DNA of 64,000 nucleotides from Gulosibacter sp. 10 (GTDB taxonomy: Bacteria; Actinomycetota; Actinomycetes; Actinomycetales; Microbacteriaceae), in NCBI RefSeq assembly GCF_900163695.1, contig NZ_FUIC01000016.1, positions 56,692-120,691 on the forward strand. The letters are read 5' to 3'. Numbering within the stretch: position 1 is the first letter of the stretch; each line of letters starts with the position of its first letter. The position numbers and the translations under genes were made by a program. Under the pieces are notes generated by a model that had not been told where the DNA came from, did not search any database, and was given only the letters and a program-made list of their open reading frames with translations. Of this stretch, positions 7,436-15,581 are shown one piece after another.

Positions 7436-8938
7436 ATGACAGAACCGTCCGTCCAGCAGTCGACCGCGTCCACGATCCCGCCGAAGCTCGAGCGCTCGCT
7501 CAGCAGCCGCCACATCCAGCTGATCGCCATCGGCGGCGCCATCGGCACGGGCCTCTTCATGGGGTCCGGCAAGACGATCTCGGTGGCGGGTCCGTCCGTG
7601 CTGCTCGTGTACCTCATCATCGGCGGGATGCTCTACTTCGTGATGCGCGCGATGGGCGAGCTCCTGCTCTCGCGCAAGTCGTACCGCAACTTCGCGGATG
7701 TGGCGGGCGACCTGATCGGGCCGTGGGCGGCGTTCTTCACGGGATGGACGTACTGGTTCTGCTGGGTGGTGACGGCGGTGGCGGATGTGATCGTCATCGC
7801 GTCCGTGTACGTGGTGCACCTCGCGCCGGCGATGCCGTCCTGGGCGATCCCGGTGATCGCGCTCTCGGTGATCGTCATCCTCATCGGCCTGAACCTGCCC
7901 ACCGTGCGGGCGTTCGGCGAGACCGAGTTCTGGTTCGCGATGGTGAAGATCGTCGCGATCCTCGCGCTCATCGTCGTCGGCGTCGTGCTGATCCTCCTCG
8001 GCTACGAGAGCGAGCACGGCACCGCGAGCTTCGCGCACCTCTGGACGGAGGGCGGGTTCTTCGCGACCGGGTTCGTGGGGTTCGTGGCGGCGTTCCAGAT
8101 CGCGACGTTCGCGTTCGTGGGCATCGAGCTGGTGGGCACCACGGCCGCCGAGACGAAGGACCCGGAGCGCAACCTGCCCAAGGCGGTGAACTCCATCCCG
8201 ATCCGCATCCTGCTCTTCTACATCGGCTCGCTGGTGGTGCTGATGTCGGTGATGCCGTGGACGGCCTACGACGCCGACAACTCGCCGTTTATCCAGGTGT
8301 TCGACGCGGCGGGGCTGCCCGCGGCCGCGGCGATCGTCAACCTCGTGGTGCTCACCTCGGCGATGTCATCGGCGAACTCGGGCATCTACTCGACCTCGCG
8401 CATGGTGTACGGGCTCGCGACCACCAAGGATGCGCCGGCGATGTTCAAGCGCCTCTCGAAGCGGCGGGTGCCGCAGAACGCGCTCTTCCTCACCGGTGTG
8501 ATGCTGCTGTCCTCGGTGGCGCTGCTCGTCTTCGGGCTGGGGGAGTCCACCGGGTTCTCGGTGGTGACCACGGTGTCCTCGCTGTGCTTCATGTTCGTGT
8601 GGAGCATGATCCTGATCAGCTACATGGTCTACCGGCGCAGGCGGCCGCAGGATCACGCCGCGAGCACGTTCCGGATGCCGCTGGGGCGGGTCATGCCCTG
8701 GGTGGTGCTGGCGTTCTTCGCGTTCCTGCTGTGGGCGTTCACGGGTGCACCGGACACGCTGGCGGGCCTGATGGCGACGCCGGTGTGGTTCGTGATCCTC
8801 GGCATCGGCTACCTCGTGCTGCGGCGGAGCCCCGCGCACGTGCAGGCCCGCAAGCTGCACCGCACCTACGCGGCGCGCGAGCTCGCGCGCGCGGAGCAGT
8901 GGCGGCGGGGTGGGATGACGGAGGATGCGCGGGGATAG
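7436..8938 (+). CDS. cycA: Amino-acid permease, CycA-like (D-serine/D-alanine/glycine)
   Basis: A 500-residue APC-superfamily secondary transporter with about 12 membrane helices. GGAIGTGLFMGSG (residues 38-50) is the APC substrate-binding signature in TM1. FAFVGIELVGTTAAETKDPE and LPKAVNSIPIRI, then VVLTSAMSSANSGIYSTSRM, follow the E. coli CycA pattern closely, so import of D-serine, D-alanine or glycine is the best guess; other AAT-family substrates cannot be excluded. The gene stands alone between the folate operon and the catabolic cluster. The C-terminus is a charged cytoplasmic tail. Confidence 0.85.
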   Translation: MTEPSVQQSTASTIPPKLERSLSSRHIQLIAIGGAIGTGLFMGSGKTISVAGPSVLLVYLIIGGMLYFVMRAMGELLLSRKSYRNFADVAGDLIGPWAAFFTGWTYWFCWVVTAVADVIVIASVYVVHLAPAMPSWAIPVIALSVIVILIGLNLPTVRAFGETEFWFAMVKIVAILALIVVGVVLILLGYESEHGTASFAHLWTEGGFFATGFVGFVAAFQIATFAFVGIELVGTTAAETKDPERNLPKAVNSIPIRILLFYIGSLVVLMSVMPWTAYDADNSPFIQVFDAAGLPAAAAIVNLVVLTSAMSSANSGIYSTSRMVYGLATTKDAPAMFKRLSKRRVPQNALFLTGVMLLSSVALLVFGLGESTGFSVVTTVSSLCFMFVWSMILISYMVYRRRRPQDHAASTFRMPLGRVMPWVVLAFFAFLLWAFTGAPDTLAGLMATPVWFVILGIGYLVLRRSPAHVQARKLHRTYAARELARAEQWRRGGMTEDARG

Positions 8939-9356
8939 CCGTCGCGTCGGCGGTCGTTGCGGAGAGACGCGAGGTTGTGGGTTCCGGCGGGAATGACGGA
9001 TCCCGTAGAGCCCTCGCCGACTTCACAGATCGGCCTCATTTCAAAGCAATACTTGACAGTATTGTCCCATTGTTGAACGGATGTGTTCCAACGATTTGGA
9101 TATGGACTATCCGCAGTGACAGCGTCGTTCGTGAGGAGCACGAATCTGCCGAGGTGTCGACGGTGCTCTCCGCATCCCGCGCCGGGACTCGACCCGGAGT
9201 GGTGAGGTGCGCAGCGCCTCCGCCCCGGGTATTCGGAGTGCCCGGAAGCGACGGATCGATCACGAGCGCGTTCTGCTGCGGATCGCACGGCGCGGCCGAT
9301 CGCGACGTGTTGCACGGTAACTCGGGCGAAGACCGCCCGCGGACGAAGGGGTCCCG
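8939..9356. other. Intergenic region upstream of the MFS porter
   Basis: No gene is seen. The stretch from about 9035 to 9115 is A+T-richer than its surroundings and contains several dyads (listed separately), so it probably carries the promoter and operators for the catabolic cluster. From 9115 to 9356 nothing specific is seen; it would be a leader of more than 200 bases if transcription starts near 9110. Confidence 0.5.
9047..9112. promoter_or_regulatory. Clustered dyads, likely operator/promoter region of the catabolic cluster
   Basis: Three inverted repeats lie within 66 bases: CAATAC (9047-9052) with GTATTG (9059-9064), enclosing TTGACA, a perfect -35-like hexamer at 9053-9058; GTTGAAC (9072-9078) with GTTCCAAC (9085-9092), imperfect; and GGATA (9098-9102) with TATCC (9108-9112). 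TTGTCCCATT at 9062-9071 recurs as TTGTCCGATT at 10867-10876 before the next gene. No -10 hexamer can be assigned with confidence. The IclR regulator at 12803 is the natural candidate to bind here. Confidence 0.4.
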
Positions 9357-10808
9357 TTGTCAGCAACTCAGATTCACGGACAGCACGAAACCGCATTGCC
9401 GCCGTTGAGGAAAGGCGCCTACAGCAAGCGGCTCACCACGGTCACCATGGTCGCCACGTTGGGAGGCCTGCTCTTCGGCTATGACACCGGCGTGATCAAC
9501 GGCGCGCTGCTGCCGATGACCGCCGAACTCGGACTGACGGCGTTCACGGAGGGCGTGGTCACGAGCTCTCTGATCTTCGCCGCAGCCGTTGGCGCCATCC
9601 TCGGCGGCAGGATCTCGGATGCATGGGGGCGGCGCAAGACCATCATCATGCTCGCGGTGCTCTTCTTCATCGGCGCACTCGTCTGCGTTTTCGCGCCGGG
9701 ATTCGGCGCGATGGTGCTCGGCCGCATCCTGCTCGGCTTCGGGGTGGGCGGCGCCTCCACCGTCGTCCCCGTGTTCCTCGCAGAACTCGCCCCGTTCGAG
9801 ATTCGAGGTTCGCTCTCCGGGCGCAACGAGGTGATGATCGCGGTGGGCATCCTGGCCGCTTTCGTGGTCAACGTCATCATCGCCAACGTCTTCGGCCACC
9901 TCGACGGCGTGTGGCGCATCATGCTCGCCGTCTGCGCCGTTCCGGCTGCCGGGCTCTTCTTCGGCATGCTGAGGATGCCGGAATCCCCGCGATGGCTCAT
10001 CGCCAAAGGCCGGTACGACGATGCGCTCGCCGTGCTCAAGACGATCCGACCCGAGGAGCGGGCGGTAGCGGAGCTCGCCGATATCCGTGCCACCGCCGAG
10101 GCCGAGCAGCGCAAGGAGAAACTGGACTGGAAGGCTCTCTTCCGCAACAAGTGGGTGCTCCGCATCGTGCTCGTAGGCATCGGACTCGGCGTCTTCCAGC
10201 AGTTCACCGGCATCAACTCGATCATGTACTACGGCCAGGTCGTGCTCATCGAGTCCGGTTTCGAGGAATCGGCCGCACTGATCGCGAATATCGTTCCCGG
10301 CATCATCGGCGTCGTCGGAGGCTTCATCGCGCTCTGGATGATGGAGAAGATCAACCGGCGTACCACACTGCTGATCGGCTACTCGCTGACCACCGCATGC
10401 CACTTCCTCATCGGCATCGCATCGAACGTCTTCCCGGTCGGCGACCCGGCTCGCCCGTTCGTGATCCTCATCCTCGTGGTCGCCTTCGTGGGGTCGATGC
10501 AGACCTTTCTCAACGTCGCCACCTGGGTACTGCTCAGCGAGATCTTCCCGATGCGCATCCGCGCGTTCGGGATGGGCGCCGCAGTGTTCATGCTCTGGCT
10601 CGCGAACGCGTTCCTGAGCCTGTACTTTCCCACGCTCGTCGCCGCCATCGGTATCTCGGGAACCTTCTTCGGATTCGCGGCGGTCGGCGTGCTGGCGGTG
10701 GTCTTCGTGTACTTCGCCGTGCCGGAGAGCCGAGGACGCAGCCTGGAGGAGGTGGAGGAAGGCGTCACCACCGGCGCCATCTATGTGACCAGGGGCAAGA
10801 GGAAGTAG
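9357..10808 (+). CDS. MFS sugar porter family transporter (inositol/pentose-type proton symporter)
   Basis: A 483-residue, 12-helix sugar porter. Signatures: GGLLFGYDTGVINGALLPM in TM1, GRISDAWGRRKT in the loop after TM2, PESPRWLIAKGR before the central loop, GINSIMYYGQ in TM7, and PESRGRSLEEVEEG after TM12. This is the family of IolT, XylE, GalP and AraE. Given the IolD-like gene downstream, a polyol or cyclitol is the likely substrate. The start is TTG at 9357, with AAGGGG 5 bases upstream. It is the first gene of the catabolic cluster; a 131-base gap follows. Confidence 0.88.
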   Translation: MSATQIHGQHETALPPLRKGAYSKRLTTVTMVATLGGLLFGYDTGVINGALLPMTAELGLTAFTEGVVTSSLIFAAAVGAILGGRISDAWGRRKTIIMLAVLFFIGALVCVFAPGFGAMVLGRILLGFGVGGASTVVPVFLAELAPFEIRGSLSGRNEVMIAVGILAAFVVNVIIANVFGHLDGVWRIMLAVCAVPAAGLFFGMLRMPESPRWLIAKGRYDDALAVLKTIRPEERAVAELADIRATAEAEQRKEKLDWKALFRNKWVLRIVLVGIGLGVFQQFTGINSIMYYGQVVLIESGFEESAALIANIVPGIIGVVGGFIALWMMEKINRRTTLLIGYSLTTACHFLIGIASNVFPVGDPARPFVILILVVAFVGSMQTFLNVATWVLLSEIFPMRIRAFGMGAAVFMLWLANAFLSLYFPTLVAAIGISGTFFGFAAVGVLAVVFVYFAVPESRGRSLEEVEEGVTTGAIYVTRGKRK

Positions 10809-10939
10809 CCGCCCGAAGACGCTGTCCGGCGCCGACGGGGAAGCCGTGGACATATTTGTCAAACGCTTGTCCGATTTTGCCCCAAGGCATTGACTGTTCA
10901 CTATCACCTAGACAAAGAAGTCAGCGGAAGGACGAAAAC
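10809..10939. promoter_or_regulatory. Upstream region of the catabolic operon
   Basis: An A+T-richer gap with TTGTCCGATT at 10867-10876 (shared with the region before the porter gene), a loose dyad GGACA (10848-10852) / TGTCC (10868-10872), and TTGACT at 10890-10895 that could be a -35. No matching -10 is clear. A separate promoter for the genes from 10940 on is plausible. Confidence 0.3.
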
Positions 10940-11533
10940 GTGACCAATACGACCACCAATTCCGGCATCCCGACTGCACGGAGCGTGGATCACCTGGGAC
11001 TGACGGTGCCCGATCTCGAGCAAGCGGTCGAGTTCTTCACCGCCTACCTGGGCTGCGAGGTGATCTGGCGCTACGGGCCCTATGGCGATGACGGCGACAT
11101 GATGCGGCGACAGCTGAACGTGCATCCCGAGGCGACGGCGCGAATCGCCTTCCTGCGCATGGGGCCGACGTTCAACCTCGAGCTCTTCGAGTACTCGGCC
11201 CCGGATCAGGTGAAGCAGGTGCCGAGGAACAGCGACTACGGGGGCAATCACCTGGGCATCTACGTGGACGACATCGAGGCGGCCGTGGACTATCTGCGTC
11301 AGGTGCCCGGCGTGATCCTGCAGGAGGGGCCGAACCTGAACGGCGGCGATGATGATCCCGCCGGGCTGAGCTTCTGCTACTTCCTCACTCCGTGGGGTGC
11401 GCAGCTGGAGCTCGTATCCGCGCCGAACGGCATGGCGTACGAGCGGCGCACCGATAGGCGCACCGCGCCGCCGGCCGAGTTCTGGCACTGCGGAGGCGCG
11501 ACCGTGACGCGCCGCGACGACGAGGGGAACTGA
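10940..11533 (+). CDS. VOC (glyoxalase/dioxygenase fold) family protein
   Basis: A 197-residue protein of the vicinal oxygen chelate superfamily. The first beta-alpha-beta module starts at SVDHLGLTVPDLEQAVEFF (His18 as likely metal ligand) and includes LELFEYSAP (Glu ligand); the second has GGNHLGIYVDDIEAAVDYL (His ligand) and ends with FLTPWGAQLELVS (Glu ligand). The four ligands of a complete metal site are therefore present. Possible activities are an epimerase, dioxygenase or lyase on a pathway intermediate; sequence alone does not decide. The start is GTG at 10940 with GGAAGGA 8 bases upstream. The next gene starts 3 bases after the stop. Confidence 0.82.
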   Translation: MTNTTTNSGIPTARSVDHLGLTVPDLEQAVEFFTAYLGCEVIWRYGPYGDDGDMMRRQLNVHPEATARIAFLRMGPTFNLELFEYSAPDQVKQVPRNSDYGGNHLGIYVDDIEAAVDYLRQVPGVILQEGPNLNGGDDDPAGLSFCYFLTPWGAQLELVSAPNGMAYERRTDRRTAPPAEFWHCGGATVTRRDDEGN

Positions 11534-11536
11534 CCG

Positions 11537-12745
11537 ATGAGCAACACTCCGAAGATCGGCGACACGGACCTGGCGGAGCTGCTGGCACGGGCCGGACGCC
11601 GTATCCGCGTCGGCATCGTGGGCGGCGGCACCGATTCGGTGATCGGCGGCATCCACATGCTCACGCATCGGGTCGACGGGCTCGCCGAGCTCGTGGCAGG
11701 GGCGATGAGCATCGACGAGGCGGTGGCGCTCTCCTCGGCCGAGGCGCAGCTCATCAGCCCCGAGCGTCGCTACACCGACTGGCGCCGGATGCTCGAGGCC
11801 GAGCGGATACGTGAGGACGGCATCGACGCGGTGATCATCGCGACGCCTCCGCAGGTGCATGCTGAACCCGCCATCGCCTTCCTCGAGGCGGGCATCCACG
11901 TGTTCTGCGAGAAGCCCCTCGCCTCGAACGTGGAGGAGGCGGAGCGGCTCCGCGAGGCGGCGGACGCCTCCTCGGCGCTGCTCGCGCTCAACCACTGCTA
12001 TAGCGGATATCCGATGGTGCGCGAGGCCAAGGCGCTCATCGAGCAGGGCAAGCTCGGCGCGATCACCCTCGTGGAGGGCGAGTACGGCGTCGGCGTCGGC
12101 GCGCTCCTGCGGGAGCCCGAGGGCGATGCCCCGAAGCACTGGCACTTCCGCCCGGGGCCGATGGGCAAGGCCGTGGTGCTGGGCGAGATCGGCAGCCATC
12201 TCCACCATCTGGCGGAGTTCGTGGTGGGCGACCGGGTCCGCGACGTGCGGGCCGAACTCCAGACCATCGCTCCGCGCAGGGAGGTGTTCGACAACGCCTA
12301 TCTCAGCATCGGGTTCGAAGGCGGCGCGGTCGGGCGGCTCTGGTCGAGCTACGTCGCGGCGGGGCAGGAGCACGGGCTGCGGCTGCGGGTCTACGGCAGC
12401 GAGGCCTCGCTGGCCTGGAGCCAGGAGACACCGGAGGAGCTGCGCATCCTGTACCCCGACAACGGCGCGCAGATCATTACGCGCGGTTCGGCGAACGTCA
12501 CCGCGGCCGCGCGAGATGCGACGCGCATCCCGCCCGGGCATCCCGAGGGGTACGTGCTGGCGTTCGCGAACCTGTACCGCGAGTTCTTCGCCGCGCTGCT
12601 CGCCCGGCTCACGGGCGATTCGGCGGCGGCCCGGGTGGACGGCTGGCTGCCGACCGCGGAGGACGGGGTGCAGACGCTCCGGCTCATCCGCGCCGCCGAG
12701 CAGTCGAACGGCGAGGACACCCGTGTGGCGCTGTCCTCGGTGTGA
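11537..12745 (+). CDS. Gfo/Idh/MocA family NAD(P)-dependent oxidoreductase
   Basis: A 402-residue dehydrogenase with the N-terminal Rossmann fold (VGIVGGGTDSVIGG, residues about 25-38) and the C-terminal alpha/beta domain. The EKP motif that places the nicotinamide and substrate is present (Lys126), and GEIGSHLHHLAEF (His221, His223, His224) corresponds to the catalytic region of inositol dehydrogenase relatives. It probably oxidises a secondary hydroxyl of a sugar or cyclitol. The full length, the extended GGTDSVIG start and the conserved HWHFRPGPMG segment are typical of the longer subgroup found beside xylose-isomerase-like proteins, not of canonical IolG. It lies 3 bases after the VOC gene. 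Confidence 0.88.
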   Translation: MSNTPKIGDTDLAELLARAGRRIRVGIVGGGTDSVIGGIHMLTHRVDGLAELVAGAMSIDEAVALSSAEAQLISPERRYTDWRRMLEAERIREDGIDAVIIATPPQVHAEPAIAFLEAGIHVFCEKPLASNVEEAERLREAADASSALLALNHCYSGYPMVREAKALIEQGKLGAITLVEGEYGVGVGALLREPEGDAPKHWHFRPGPMGKAVVLGEIGSHLHHLAEFVVGDRVRDVRAELQTIAPRREVFDNAYLSIGFEGGAVGRLWSSYVAAGQEHGLRLRVYGSEASLAWSQETPEELRILYPDNGAQIITRGSANVTAAARDATRIPPGHPEGYVLAFANLYREFFAALLARLTGDSAAARVDGWLPTAEDGVQTLRLIRAAEQSNGEDTRVALSSV

Positions 12746-12755
12746 TGGAGGAGCG

Positions 12756-12806
12756 ATGACTCGAACGCATCAGCCGACGTCCCGATATGAGGCGGAGCCG
12801 AGATGA
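12756..12806 (+). CDS. Very short upstream reading frame coupled to the IclR gene
   Basis: GGAGGAG (12747-12753) is followed by ATG at 12756 and a 16-codon frame (MTRTHQPTSRYEAEPR) whose TGA overlaps the two possible ATG starts of the IclR gene (12803 and 12806). The Shine-Dalgarno here is much better than any directly before the IclR start. It may be a leader peptide that delivers ribosomes to the regulator by reinitiation, or just chance. No conserved domain can be expected at this length. Confidence 0.35.
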   Translation: MTRTHQPTSRYEAEPR

Positions 12807-13615
12807 TGAACCGGAACGCGGTGCAGGAGGAACGTTCTGCCTCGCCCGCTTCGACGGGGCATGTGGCGCGCGTGCTCAACGCGTTGGAATCCCTGGCCAC
12901 CAAGGCGCACACGGTGAACAGCCTGGCCGAGGAGCTGGGGGTGCACCCGCGTACGGTACGGCGGATGCTCGAACCGCTCATCGAGCTGCAGTACGTAGGA
13001 CTGACCGGAAAGGAGGAGGGGCAGCCGCAGTACCGGGCGACGCTGAAGATCGCGACGCTCGCCGAGCGGCTGATCCGTGATTCCGACCTGCTCAAGGTGA
13101 GCGCTCCGTTCGTCGCGAAGCTGCGGAACCTCACGGGGGAGGCCTGCCACTTGAGCATCGGGGCGCGTGAGGGCGTCAGTCACATCCTGCAGGAGGCAGG
13201 CCAGAGCCTGGTCTCGGTCAAGCCCCGAGCAGGCGAATACGTGCCGTATCACGCCACGGCGGTGGGCAAGGCGCTGCTCGCCTTCGACCCGCGCTGCATG
13301 GACTACCTCCCCGAGCATCTCGTCGCCTACACGCGGCACACCCTGACCACGATGATGCAGCTGCAGCAGAATCTGGCCGAGATCCGTCGCACGGGAGTGA
13401 GCCATGACGCGCTCGAGAACAGCATGGAGTTGCGGTGCATGGCTGCCCCGGTGTGCGACGCGAGCGGAGTCGTGGCCGCGATCGGGGTCTCGGCGCCATC
13501 GTCGAGGTTCACCGAGGACCTGGTGCCGATGGTCTCCCGGCTCGTCCGCGGCGTCGCGTCCGATCTGTCCAAGGCGCTCGGCGGCGATCTGGAATCGATG
13601 ATCTCGTCCGAATGA
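12803..13615 (+). CDS. IclR-family transcriptional regulator
   Basis: A 270-residue regulator with an N-terminal winged helix-turn-helix (about residues 20-80; VNSLAEELGVHPRTVRRML is the recognition region) and a C-terminal IclR effector domain (about 95-265) with YHATAVGKALLA and the downstream AAPVCDASGVVAAIGVSAP motif that line the ligand pocket. It is embedded in the catabolic operon and probably controls it and the porter, with a pathway intermediate as effector. Start ATG 12803 or 12806; both overlap the stop of the short frame before it. A weak purine-rich GAGGCGGAG lies upstream. Confidence 0.92.
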   Translation: MMNRNAVQEERSASPASTGHVARVLNALESLATKAHTVNSLAEELGVHPRTVRRMLEPLIELQYVGLTGKEEGQPQYRATLKIATLAERLIRDSDLLKVSAPFVAKLRNLTGEACHLSIGAREGVSHILQEAGQSLVSVKPRAGEYVPYHATAVGKALLAFDPRCMDYLPEHLVAYTRHTLTTMMQLQQNLAEIRRTGVSHDALENSMELRCMAAPVCDASGVVAAIGVSAPSSRFTEDLVPMVSRLVRGVASDLSKALGGDLESMISSE

Positions 13616-13663
13616 CGCGGTCGATTCCGCAATGAGTTGAACGAACAGCAAAGGAGCTATTCC

Positions 13664-14635
13664 GTGAAGATCGGAATCATCACTACGGCACTCTTCGACA
13701 GAGACCTCGAAGGGGCGCTGGATACGGTTGCGGGTCTCGGCGTCTCGCAGGTCGAGATCGCCGCGACCGGAGGGTTCTGGCCCGACCGGCATCTGAACCC
13801 GGTGGCGGCGATGCGCGATGAGGGCATCGTCGATCGAGCCAAGGACGCGCTGGGCGAGCGGGGGATCGAGGTGTCCGCCATCTCCATCCACGGCAACCCG
13901 CTGGATCCGAACCCGGAGGCGGCCGAGTCCTACGCCCGGCAGTACCGCGCGACGTGCGAGCTCGCGGAGCGGTTCGGTACCGACCGCGTCTCGCTGCTCG
14001 CCGGGCTGCCCGGCGCGGGGCCGAGGGACGAGGTGCCGAACTGGATCGTGTTCCCGTTCCCCACCCAGCTGGGCGATGCGCTGGAGTGGCAGTGGCACGA
14101 GCGGGTCCTCCCGTATTGGCAGGAGGCGGCGGAGCACGCGAAGGCGCATGGCGTGCGGCTGTGCTTCGAGATGGTGCCGAACGATTGCGTCTACAACCCG
14201 GAGACGCTGCTGCGGCTCCGGGGCGAGATCGGCGAGGTCGTGGGCGCGAATTACGATCCCTCGCACTTCCTGTTCCAAGGAATCGATCCGCTCGCGGCGA
14301 TCCGCACGCTGGGGGAGTCGATCTACCACGTCCACGCCAAGGACGTGGCGTCGAACCCGCATGTGCAGGCCAGCCGGGGCGTGCTCGACCCCACTTCCCT
14401 CGGCGCGACGGCGCAACGCTCCTGGGCGTATCGCACGCTCGGGTGGGGCCACGGCGCGGACTACTGGACGGACCTGATCACGCAGCTGCGAGTGAGCGGC
14501 TATGACGACGTGCTCTCGATCGAGCACGAGGATGCGCTGCTCTCCCCCGAGGAAGGCATGCGCAAGGCCGTCGAGTTCCTCAAGCCGCTGGTGCCCGCCG
14601 AGCCCATGCAGGCGGATTGGACGAGTGCGCTGTGA
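13664..14635 (+). CDS. Sugar phosphate isomerase/epimerase family TIM barrel (xylose-isomerase-like)
   Basis: A 323-residue AP-endonuclease-2/xylose-isomerase-like barrel, the fold of IolE, IolI, IolH and hydroxypyruvate isomerase. Metal-binding and catalytic segments are visible: SIHGN, CFEMVPND (Glu), GANYDPSHF (Asp, His), YHVHAKD (His, Asp) and SIEHED (Glu). The likely role is dehydration or isomerisation of a keto-cyclitol or keto-sugar formed by the dehydrogenase upstream. GTG at 13664 is chosen because AAAGGAG stands 7 bases before it; an upstream TTG at 13637 lacks this. The stop overlaps the next GTG start by 4 bases. Confidence 0.87.
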   Translation: MKIGIITTALFDRDLEGALDTVAGLGVSQVEIAATGGFWPDRHLNPVAAMRDEGIVDRAKDALGERGIEVSAISIHGNPLDPNPEAAESYARQYRATCELAERFGTDRVSLLAGLPGAGPRDEVPNWIVFPFPTQLGDALEWQWHERVLPYWQEAAEHAKAHGVRLCFEMVPNDCVYNPETLLRLRGEIGEVVGANYDPSHFLFQGIDPLAAIRTLGESIYHVHAKDVASNPHVQASRGVLDPTSLGATAQRSWAYRTLGWGHGADYWTDLITQLRVSGYDDVLSIEHEDALLSPEEGMRKAVEFLKPLVPAEPMQADWTSAL

Positions 14636-15573
14636 GCGGGCGTGCGCTGATCGCCGTGACGAGCTTCGCGGCTGCCGTGGATACGTCGTTCGCCGACCGT
14701 CTGCGGGCGCACGGGGTCGATGTCCGAGTCGTGACGGGGCTCGGCAAGACCTCGCTCGAGGCGGAGGTCATCGAGGCGGCGGAGGGCGCGAGCGGCATCG
14801 TCGCCGGATCGGAGACGTATTCGCGCGGGGTGCTCGAACGGCTTCCCAACCTGCGGGCCATCGTGCGCGCCGGCGCGGGCACAGACAGCATCGACGTCGA
14901 GGCGGCGCGCGAGCTCGGCATCGAGGTGGACAGCACGCCCGGCGTCAATGCCGAGAGCGTCGCCGATTACACCCTCGCGATGATGCTCGCGAGCTGTCGG
15001 CGCATCCGCGAGAACGATCGCTCGGTGAGAGAGGGCGGCTGGCGGATCCCCGAACAGGGCATCGACCTCCACGAGCGCACCGTCGGGCTGATCGGTTTCG
15101 GCGCGATCGGCAGGGCCGTCGCGCGACGGCTCGTCGGCTTCGGCTGCCGAGTGGCGGCGCACGACCCCGCCTGGCCGGAAGGACAGCAGCCGCCGGAGGG
15201 CATCGTGCTGATGTCCTTCGACGAACTGCTCGAACAGGCAGAGGTGCTGAGCGTGCACGTGCCGCTCCTGCCCGCGACTCGCGACCTCATCGGCGCGGCT
15301 GAACTCGAACGGCTGCCGCGCGGAGCGGTGGTGGTGAACGTCGCGCGCGGCGGCATCGTCAACGAGCCGGCGCTGCGCGTCGCCGTCGATGCCGGGCACG
15401 TGTCGGTCGCAGCGGTCGACGTGTTCACGCAAGAGCCCGTGGCTCCCTCCAACCCGCTCGTCGGACACCCGCTGATCCTCACCTCATCGCACATCGCAGC
15501 CTTCAGCGAAGACGGCTCGGCCGCGATGCTCGACACCGCCGCCGATCGCGTATTGGCGACCCTACGAACCTAA
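14632..15573 (+). CDS. D-isomer-specific 2-hydroxyacid dehydrogenase
   Basis: A 313-residue NAD-dependent dehydrogenase related to phosphoglycerate dehydrogenase. The nucleotide-binding motif is GFGAIG (residues 155-160) and the catalytic Arg-Glu-His trio is intact: Arg239 in NVARGG, Glu268 in FTQEP, His287 in SSHIA. There is no ACT or other C-terminal regulatory domain, so it is not a full serine-pathway SerA. In this cluster it would interconvert a 2-keto acid and a 2-hydroxy acid produced by ring cleavage or retro-aldol reaction. GTG at 14632 overlaps the previous stop (GTGA). Confidence 0.9.
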   Translation: MSGRALIAVTSFAAAVDTSFADRLRAHGVDVRVVTGLGKTSLEAEVIEAAEGASGIVAGSETYSRGVLERLPNLRAIVRAGAGTDSIDVEAARELGIEVDSTPGVNAESVADYTLAMMLASCRRIRENDRSVREGGWRIPEQGIDLHERTVGLIGFGAIGRAVARRLVGFGCRVAAHDPAWPEGQQPPEGIVLMSFDELLEQAEVLSVHVPLLPATRDLIGAAELERLPRGAVVVNVARGGIVNEPALRVAVDAGHVSVAAVDVFTQEPVAPSNPLVGHPLILTSSHIAAFSEDGSAAMLDTAADRVLATLRT

Positions 15574-15581
15574 GGAAGATA

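Noticed and set aside
12770..14527. Long minus-strand frame across the IclR and TIM-barrel genes
   Set aside because: It is the complement of two well-supported genes on the plus strand and shows no motif.
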